DNA of 64,000 nt from Nothopassalora personata (Eukaryota; Ascomycota; Dothideomycetes; Mycosphaerellales; Mycosphaerellaceae): contig CM066292.1 in NCBI GenBank assembly GCA_033816765.1, positions 558,001 through 622,000 on the forward strand, written 5' to 3'. Shown piece by piece: positions 54,910 to 64,000 of this stretch. The position numbers and the translations under genes were made by a program. Within the stretch, counting starts at the first letter, position 1, and every line of letters begins with the position of its first letter. A model generated the notes under the pieces. It saw only the letters and a list, made by a program, of their open reading frames with translations, did not search any database and had not been told where the DNA came from.

Positions 54910-57900
54910 TATACCTAGACGACGTACGCTATACTACAAGTTATATTCTCGTCTACTATTACTATACTTATATAATCTACAACCTAAGTTATACTAGTTA
55001 GAAAGATTCCTACTATATTCTACGACTTAGGTAAGTACTTCGTTAACTATCTAAATATTATACGACGTACTCGAGACTATCCTACTATAATAGAGCGATT
55101 TAAGGTATTCTAGTATCTAGACGGAGAAGTATAATACGAGGTAAGTCTTAGCTTAAAGTAATCTTTTATTAAGTAAAATTTACCTACGGCTGTCTAGTCG
55201 TATTCTAAGATAGATACCTAAAGTAGTCTATTAGACTCGAGTCCTCCTCTTTTTAGACCTATATATCTCGTAGTAGCTTCGCACGGCGTAAGATTACTTT
55301 AATATTAACGCTCTAGGTCGCGTAGTTACTACTATTTGCTATTAACTTATTTATACTATAGCCTATGTTAGCGGTAGCTATGTTTACTAGTAACTCGAGT
55401 CGCGTTTAGGTTAGTCTTTCTTTATTATAGTGTCTCTTACCCCCTACTTCTTAGGTTCATTGTAATTGAAGCGGTAGTAAGGTTATTAACTATATAGAAG
55501 TACGTAAGCATATATAACTACTTAATAGGCAATATATGTATCTTACTTATTATGTCTATAAAGGTAGAAGAAAGGTAGCTATATATATCTAGTATACCGG
55601 TATAGACCTATAACCTACCTATTTACTTTAAGTTAATCTTTAGGGGAGGTAATAAGGTAGGGTACATAGCGCTATAATAAGTATTAGTACGACTAAACGA
55701 TTAGACTAGTATCTAGTATACTAAAATCTATACCCTAGGAGTAACGTATAAGTAGTAAACGCTCTACCTCAATACGAGCGAGTTATAAGCGGCTCCTATA
55801 TACCTTATAATACTACTACTTAACTAAACTCTAATATAGAGTTAAACGTATTAAGACCTAATAAATCGCCCTTTAACGTATACTATTAGGTACATTAATA
55901 GAGCGCGATTATTATTTTTAAAGTTACTCTATTTATAACCTTTACTAGTAACGCCCGCCGTATAGTACGACCTTAAAGCTTAATAAAGCTACGCTACGTA
56001 ACCGGTCGGCCCTTAGAGGTGTATATAATTATAATAGATAGGATCTTTTAGGCTACTTTAATACGACGATAACTTAAAGACCGTTTAATCTTATTTTTAC
56101 ATTAGAGATAATCTCAATACTACCCTATAAGGTTAATAAGAACGAGACACGCCTTTATAACCCCTATTAATCTACTTAAGGCGTCTCCGTACTAAACTCG
56201 GCTACTAGATAACTATCTATAGACTAGGACTTAACAATATTACTAAGCGAGCTATTAAGTTCAATTTACATTTATCTCTTATTATATATCTAGTTATTAT
56301 AAGACTAGTCTCTACTTACATCGTTAATAACCTAATACTACTCTTAGAGTACCTACTAATAACGGTTTAAATAGCCTCGTAGGATATCGGGACGCGTTAA
56401 GATTATCTTAATACTAGATACCTTTACGGGCTATACTATTAATAAGCTCGCCGCGCTTATTATTAAAGACACTTTCTTTAGCTAGTTCTCTAGATAGCCT
56501 ACCGTAAATAAACTATATAGCTTACCCTACTTATAATAGTTAGTCGCTCTTTAGGCTTAAGAAATATAGATACCTCGGGTAACGCTAAGCCTATATATAT
56601 ACTTAACGTATCCTTTCTATTCCGTAACTAGTAAAACCTATTAATATAGTAATATATAAACGTACTAACTATAAGGTACGAAATACGCTACCTTAGTTCT
56701 ACTATATCTAGCTACCTCTTCCCGTACATACTAGTAGATACGGTATAGCCTACTAGCTTAGATAGGTAACATTCATTAGGTAGAACTCTCCTAAGTAAGG
56801 CGAGGAAGGTCCGAAGATATAAAGATCTAAGTATCGGCGTCCTCTCGCTTCCTACTAGGCGTCTATATAATATAAATTACTTTCCAGATTAAATTTATAA
56901 CTTATATCTTATAATTAGCCTTCCGGACCCCCGTATACGTATATAGCGCTACTATAAGTATACTAATAGCCGTTAGCGGTTCTATTAAGTCTGTTGTTAA
57001 GGTCGCCGTATTAGTAGCTTAATACTACTCCTAACGTACGCTATCTTATACTTTGCCTAGGCTAACTATACCTAAGACGTCCTAGGTTAGTAGCTTTGCC
57101 TCCTCTACGATACTATCTTTTAATAGAACTTAATCTAGGAAGTATTATAAGCCGTAGTTATTATCTTCTTTCTAGTTATCCTTACCGCTACGGCGTAGTC
57201 CCCTCCGTATCTATCTTAGTATTCTATCTCGTAGCCGCGTAATTAAATATTACCGTAGCCTATACCTACTATAAACACTCTTTAGTAGGAACTAGTAAGA
57301 GCGCGTAGTAAATAGGGTATTAACGCTAGATTTAATATAGGGACCTATAAGTTAAGATAGGTTACTATCCCTCTAACAATAATATGCTCTAGAGCACCTT
57401 CGTTAGCTAGATAGCTACTAATATAGAATAAGAGCTACGTAGTTACTATATAGTAACTAGACTAGACTATCTTTAGACGGATCCTAGGTATAACTTATTT
57501 TTACTATCTATTACGCCGCTCTTTAGTGAATATATTTAACGACGAAGGTAATACTACTTAGCGAGACTAATAAGCATTATAAAGGCATCTTATAATCTAG
57601 TAGCCTTAGCTAGAAGATTACTATATAAGGGAACTATACTATTTAAGGAAGAACTCGATAATAACTTAAGCAGTTTAGGTAGACACGTAATAATCTTCTA
57701 TAAGCTTAAGTAGATTAAAATTCTATTCTTATAGACGGCGAGATAATAGGGAAGTAGAGTTAATTAAAACGTAGTAAATTGCTATTTGTAATCTTTTACC
57801 CCTTATTCTACATATATATATTACGTATCGAGTTATAATAAGCTAGATAGCTACAAACCCGTAAATATACTTATATAATGTAACCTATAGAATTACTTTC

Positions 57901-58575
57901 TACATCTTTACTATATTAAGCTTTAAGCTATTTAACATTACTAACGTCAATAATAATACGGGAAAGACTAGTGCTCCTTTAGGTATTAATACTAAATATA
58001 AATACCTTTTGAGTATTATAGTAGCGCTAGACGAGTAGCCGGCTCCCGTTCTTTATATAATAGGCGGCGCTAAGATAGTAGTCTTATAGTATCTAGAAAA
58101 GTAGGTACTAGTATATTATACTAACTTTAGTATTAGCCCTACTAAACTATCCTACGATAGTATAAAGAAGAGTTTAATTCCGCTCTTAAGTAAGAAGTCA
58201 GATCCGAGATAGAGTCTTATCTATACCGGAATAAGTAGTATAGTACTACTACGAGCTCTATTTAGTATATTAGGACTATAGCTCGAGAACATAAAATATA
58301 GTAACTATACCCTCTAGTATACCTCTTACTCTATTATAAGGAGTCTATAGTAAACATTTAGGAAAGCTCTCGACTTTAAAGGTAAGAATCTTTCTTTAAA
58401 AGGACCTAGTTAATCGCTTAGACTTTACTATCTCTACAGTATATCTTGAATATACCCCTAATTTCCTACACTTATAGAGATAGGCCGTAATTACTACCTC
58501 TAACCGTAGCGGCGCGGAATCTATTATATACCTTAAAGCCGAGTAAACGCTATATAGCGTTGTATACTAGATGTT
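54910..58575. other. RIPped DNA, nothing recognised
   Basis: About 3.7 kb, CpA/TpG-poor from shortly after the kinase stop. No domain relic identified on either strand. Confidence 0.6.
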
Positions 58576-58588
58576 TAACCTTAGCGTT

Positions 58589-59400
58589 CATTAATTAATA
58601 ATTATTCTATTAACCGGCTTTATAAGTCTAAGACTATATAATACGGGTTGTTACTAACGCCTAAATTTAAATATATAGAGAAAAGCCCCGCGTACCTAGA
58701 CGTAAAAATTCTTCGCAAGTAGGAATTTACGCGAGAAAGGTCGAATACATTACTATAGTAGTACGCTACGTCCCGGTAATCTTATTTTTTTTACGTTATC
58801 TCGTTACCCGGGATAGAATAACGAATTTACGCCCGTGTTTCTTATCCTTTACCGCGCCGGATAATCCCGTCTTAAGTACTCCAAGTTAAAATTAAGAGAG
58901 AGAGAGAGGTAGTACCTCGAATAGCCCGTACCTCTATTCTTCGACTATCTCGTAATAGGGCCCTAGGTTTTAGTTCCTCGTAGGCCCCTGGTACATAGAC
59001 CTCTTATAATTAACGTAGTTTATAGCCTCTCTTAGTTCTAGCTATACTAAGTAGTAGTTTACGCAGTTTACTACCTCTCTTAGTTTCTCTAAGTTTCCTA
59101 GGTACTTCGATAGCCGTCGTTATCTAGAGAGAGGGTCTGCTATATTCTCCCTCCTTTCGTACGGTATTGAGTATCTTCCTTAATAGGTATCCGGGCGTGT
59201 CCTTGCTTCTCCTCTCTTCTATTCTCTTCTTTATATCGTATGCTTTAAAATAGGCGTCGCTTATTAGGTATTTATTCTATTTTTCGACGAAAACGTCGCG
59301 TTTTAAGAGGGAGTTTTGAGAGGGAGAGTCTTAGTTTCTCTTTACCGTATCGAAGATACTTACGTCGTCTACCGCGTAAAGGCGCTCTTCGTAAGACGAC
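58589..59400 (-). mobile_element. SINE-like element, RIPped copy with 13-bp TSD
   Basis: 812 bp flanked by a perfect duplication taaccttagcgtt (58576-58588 and 59401-59413). It has the same ends and orientation as the 11803 copy, ending 'cgctcttcgtaagacgac'. It is the only copy seen on the right arm, so the family is shared by both contigs. Confidence 0.87.
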
Positions 59401-59413
59401 TAACCTTAGCGTT

Positions 59414-60559
59414 AACACCTAGTACTATAAGGGCTATACTAGGCTCTTAGTAGCGGTCTCTTCTACGCTAAACTAGTAAGTACTACTACTAACGTATAGA
59501 TACGATATTATATCTAGCGCTATTACTAAGCTATATTACTACTAGGCCCTAACAATTGACGAGCTCTAGTAACTCTATCGTAATAACGTACTAGGCTTTA
59601 AAGCTAGTAAGAACGTTAGATGTACGTCCCTAGATAAATAGAGTAACTATATAATTACTAGTCTATAGACTTACTAATAATATATAGACGCTACTATTAC
59701 TTAGTCTAATTTATATAACGTCTACGTAACGCTAAAGCTATTATATAATAGAGGCTTATAGGTCTCTAATCTATTATCGGTATAGTACCTAGCTATTACG
59801 TAGCTAATTAGTATAGGCTCGAAGTGTCCCTTTAAGGTTACGACGTAGCTCTACCGTAGTACCCTACTAGGCTTATAGCCTTTTAATAAAGTCGGCTATA
59901 ATACTACTATTATTAGTAGCGGATAGTACTATTCGTATATAAGTAATAACTTGCTAAATTTCCTATAAGTATTACTTTTTATCTACCTCGGCTATAATAG
60001 TATCTAATCCTTAATAGTATTCTATATTATCCTTCGAGCTAGGTAAGCTACCCGCTTCGCTCCCTTCCCTATCCCCTAGGGCTTTATCTAGGAGGATAGT
60101 ATTATAAATAGACTTTAAGTCTACGCTAAAAATGTTAATTTAGATAGTAAAGCGGTTACTATAATCCTTTAGGACGAGAATAACAACGCTAATATTACTA
60201 ATAGGCGTTTAATAATAGGTAGGTATAGTTAGCTAAAATAGTAGTCTAGGCGGAATAGAACGAGATATGCCTATTAGACTTAGCTATTACTACTCGAAGG
60301 TAGTAACATAATACGTAGGATTTAACTACGTAATAAGGATTACTAGTACGTTCTATAGCGTTTACTTATAGTTCTAGGACATTAGTCTCCGTAATTTATG
60401 TTATTTTGCGATATACGTATCTACGCGTTTCTCTACCTATCCTTTTTAATACTATAATATAGTAACACTACGTACTCCGCTTACGCCTATATTAGTAAAT
60501 AGGCGTCCTAAGACCTAATTAAGTTTATCGTTAAAGTCTTAGATTATTAGCGTATAGCG
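59414..60559. other. RIPped DNA, nothing recognised
   Basis: No coding relic read with confidence. It may include the left end of the Tc1/mariner element that follows. Confidence 0.55.
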
Positions 60560-61600
60560 TTATAGCGCGATACTAGCCTAAATCTACTATTACGAGAATA
60601 TCCCCGACTCGACTATCCGTACGGCAATTTCAAACTTCGTTAAAATAGGGACTACTATACCTAAATACCGTAGCGGCGTACTAAAGAAGCTATTAAGGCG
60701 TAATAAAAGGTATATCGTTAATACCGTACGGCGTAACCCTAAGTATACGTATAAATAGCTTAAAGAATAGACTAGTATTACTATATATAACCGGACACTA
60801 TTACGCCTTTTAGACGTATATAATATTAAGAATTAGAAGGTACTACGTAGGCCTAAACTTACCGAAAAACACCTAGTACTTTAACTTACATTCGCGTAGG
60901 AATACATTACCCTTACTATCTAAGATTAGATAAGATTTATCTTCTTAGATAAGTGCTCTATTAAGCAAGGAACCGGTAAAAGAAGGGAGTAGGTATTTTA
61001 TATACCCTATAAGAAGTAGGATTGCGATATAATCTAAATATATAAGAAAGGTAAGGGCGTGTCTATAATAGTATAGGCTAGTATCTACGAAGGCTATAAA
61101 CGTATAGACTTAGTAATTATAAGGCGTAACGAGACCTCTAAGCGTAATAGGTATTTAGCTAACTTATATATTAATATCCTTAAGGAAGGACTACTACTAA
61201 TCTATAAGGACGACTATATATTTATATAGACCAATGCCCCTATCTATCGTACGGAAATGGTAGTGAATTAGTTTACTATATACAGTATAGATATACTTAA
61301 GAAGTAGCTACCCTATAGCCCGAATCTTAACCCTATTAAGCACCTCTAGTTCTACCTTAAAGCGATAGTATACGAGGTGTTACCTTACTTCGATAGCATT
61401 AAGGGTAATAAGAATATACGAATAGAGCTTAAACGAGTATTACTAATAGTATAGGTAAGTATACTATCCGAGATAGTGCGTAGTTACTTTAAGAGTATAC
61501 CTAGACGGCTCTAGGTAGTAATTAACGTAGAGTACTAGTACATAAAGTACTAGCTAGATAGATTAGTACTAAAGTTATAGACACCCTTCTCTATAACCTA
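60560..61600 (+). pseudogene. RIPped Tc1/mariner transposase
   Basis: A plus-strand frame shows N-terminal helix-turn-helix debris, then 'FIFLDKCSIKQGTGKRRE' near 60930-60985 (the first catalytic D is followed by K instead of E), 'VSIIV*ASIYEGYKR' near 61065, 'IFI*TNAPIYRT' near 61215-61250 (second catalytic D altered) and 'YSPNLNPIKHL*FYLK' near 61311-61360 (third acidic position E to K). The changes are mainly G to A and C to T, as in RIP. Full length for the family (about 330 codons), but dead. Terminal repeats were not found. Confidence 0.88.
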
Positions 61601-64000
61601 CTAAATGAATTCTAAATACATTGAGTTACTATAAAAATACAGTGTAAGATATAAAGGCAAAAATAGGTTATAAGATTACTAAGAATCTAGCTAGCTTAGC
61701 AATTGCGGAGACTAATGTCTAGAGACTATACATTCTATATAATTCGATACTTACGCGTATATTTTAGCGTAAAGGGTATATAAGGGTACGCTTACTTACT
61801 TATAGATAGTAAGAATAATAATAAGAATAAGTAATTATAAGTCCGCTCGTTATTTACTTATATTTGCTATATAACTAACTAATAGTACCGGAGCGTAGAA
61901 AGAGTATAATATCTTATAGGTAGCTAGGTAGATAACCGTAAGCTATTAATTTCGTACTCCTTTATAGTAGCCGTCTATATAAATAGGATAGATCTCTAAG
62001 GTGTAGCTATTACTAGTCTTAGAATGTTAAATCTTATATAGGGTAGTCGCTAATATATAAGCCGGTATAATTTACATTTTAGTAATACTAAGCTTGATAG
62101 CGATAGAATAATAAGGTTAAGGAGTAAGGTACGACCTCTAGTTATATCCTAGGTAGAGATAGTATATACTACGAGTATATTACGGCCGGTCGCATTTTAT
62201 AATAGACCTTAGTCGGTCTATTAAGTATATCTTGACGTTATAGGATTACTACAATATTAAGGTAGGTATAATGTAGCCGTAGTAGGTAGTACCTAGCTAT
62301 ATAGTAGGCTCGACTAATATTATAAACCTACTCTAAGTCCGGAGATATTAAGAAATTAATATCTTCACGAAGGCGAACGTACTACTAAATACGTATAAGC
62401 TAGAGATACTAGGCCGGAGGCGGTTTATCTTCAGGGGAAATTAGTATCTTAAATTGCTCGCTTATATAGTAACTAGCTTTAAGCAAATTAGTAGCTAGAC
62501 CGCTAAAAATCTAGCGCTATTTAAGAGAATAATAGTTCTATTATCTCGTTAAGAGATCGGTATAGTAGTTACCCTCCCTCCGTAATCTAGCTACGTTAAT
62601 TGCTCCGGTTCCGCTCCTAGCGGCAAGTAGTTACGAGTAAAGACTTACTCTTTACGACTATATTTCTAAAGCCTATAACCTAGGCGTCGTACACGATAAT
62701 AGTATTCTAGAGACGTGTCTAGAACGCTCGTAGTAGGTCTTACTCGGTACTTAGCTTATAACTCTTATTATATAGTCCGCTTTCGAAAGCTTATAATAGG
62801 TATTAATAGGTAGCTAGCTCCTAATTCTTATAGTAAAGAAGGCTCTCGTACTTATTAGCTAAACTAATCTCTCCTCCTCGTACGGTCTCGAGGCGTTAAA
62901 TTTACGTAGCGAGATCCTCTATATAATAATAAGCCGCAAATAGCTACTTATTTCTATTAAGTACGACCTCAGTATATAGATGTTACATTCTTTATAAAAA
63001 GTCTCGTCATTATACTTTTATATATTAAGCGCCTTAGCTAGCTCTTGTCTTACTATTACTAGCTAGTCTATTTATCGAAGGGTATCTTCGTAGTCCTACG
63101 CTAGGGCTATAAACGTCCTTGTAGGTAGACTAGGTATAGAGTGGCTATAACTAGTGTGTACGGGGTCGATTTTAACTCGTAGCTTACTACTAATTCTAAT
63201 CTTTAAGAAGTATCGCTTACTAGGAGATACGTTACTAGAGTTTATAATACCCTATATAGAGGGAGTAGATAGACTAGTAGGGTAGAATTTAATAACTTCT
63301 TTATTATATTAAGATAGCGTAGTAAGGAGCTACCTATTTAAGACCCCTAGATCTTCCTAATAAGTAGGTATTATTCGTAACGTATAATGCTTATATCGAA
63401 TGTAGAAACCAAATCGTATTATATAAAGAAGTATCTACATTATTATACTAGCCGCCTAGTAGAGCGGCTCGTCCCTACGCGTCTAGCCGGACCTATTATA
63501 TTAAGCTTATTATTATTGTTATTAGTACTCTATTAGGCTAAAAGGCTATTAATAAAAGAGAGCTATATACTTAGCTAAATCCCTAACGTTTACTCCTAAA
63601 TCGTATTTACTATATTTTTAACGTATAGTATTAGCTAGCGTAATGTATTCTATACTCCTACTTTTTCCCTATAGAGACTTACCGGTAAGGCGCTCCTTAT
63701 TATCGGCCCGTAGCTTCTTTAAAGTACTTCCTCGAGCTATAACTAGTAAAGATTAGTAAATTAATTATACTCCTTGGGGATTCTAGCTAACTACGGCGAG
63801 TATATACCTAATAGACCTAATATATATAAGCCTCTATAGTACGTATATTATATCGTAAGGATTTTACCCTATCGAGGCCCTAGCTATAAGGCTATTAATG
63901 TACGCTATAGTAATTATAGGGACTATAGTTATCTTTATCTACGCCTAAAAGATAAAAGGTACCCTCGAACGTAATTTGCAATATAAAGAGCTCGAGTCTA
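61601..64000. other. RIPped DNA to window end, nothing recognised
   Basis: TpA-saturated, stops in all frames; no relic identified. Confidence 0.6.

Noticed and set aside
58000..58500. Possible DDE or enzyme relic ('KYKYLLSIIVALDE')
   Set aside because: The similarity was too weak and the frame too broken to name a family.

Overview
The window looks like subtelomeric DNA of a filamentous ascomycete (Pezizomycotina, perhaps Dothideomycetes; the class is a guess). Evidence: TTAGGG telomere arrays; long tracts almost without CpA/TpG but rich in TpA, the mark of repeat-induced point mutation (RIP); Ty1/copia, Ty3/gypsy, Fot1/pogo and Tc1/mariner elements; a telomere-linked RecQ-type helicase relic; and a short intron with a TACTAAC branch site. 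No tRNA, rRNA or CRISPR array was recognised.

It is almost certainly two chromosome ends placed tail to tail. A rightward (TTAGGG)n array (49399-49577) meets exactly 100 N (49578-49677), then a (CCCTAA)n array (49678-49844). Bases 1-49577 are the right end of one chromosome; 49678-64000 are the left end of another, or of an unrelated contig.

Left arm: gypsy A (1544-6008) is heavily RIPped. Gypsy B (about 6570-25283) is also RIPped and is split by two copia insertions. Copia 1 (11024-17738, TSD TTACG) is partly RIPped and itself carries a SINE-like insertion (11803-12563, 14-bp TSD) and a solo LTR (13430-13760, TSD TCCTG). Copia 2 (18066-23202, TSD ATAGC) is hardly mutated and has one open 1447-residue Gag-Pol frame. 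Next come RIPped DNA with more SINE-like copies, a family of about 520-bp solo-LTR-like repeats, and a dead minus-strand copia (32590-37560). A RIPped telomere-linked helicase (about 40900-47740) is interrupted by a young gag-only LTR element (43009-45478, TSD CTATA). That element also holds a convergent, probably spliced Zn2Cys6-like/coiled-coil ORF. The arm ends in a broken gypsy fragment, 26 bp of telomere repeat, an unmutated 515-bp segment, and the terminal array.

Right arm: the telomere array runs directly into a Fot1-type transposase gene whose 5' end is missing. A small unmutated island follows with two divergent host-like genes: an unknown basic protein (minus) and an FHA-like/serine-threonine kinase with one intron (plus). 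The rest to 64000 is RIPped DNA with one SINE-like copy and one dead Tc1/mariner transposase.

The main story is genome defence and chromosome-end turnover. Older repeats are saturated with RIP mutations. Younger insertions sit inside them unmutated, and telomere repeats have been joined directly onto broken transposons at both ends.
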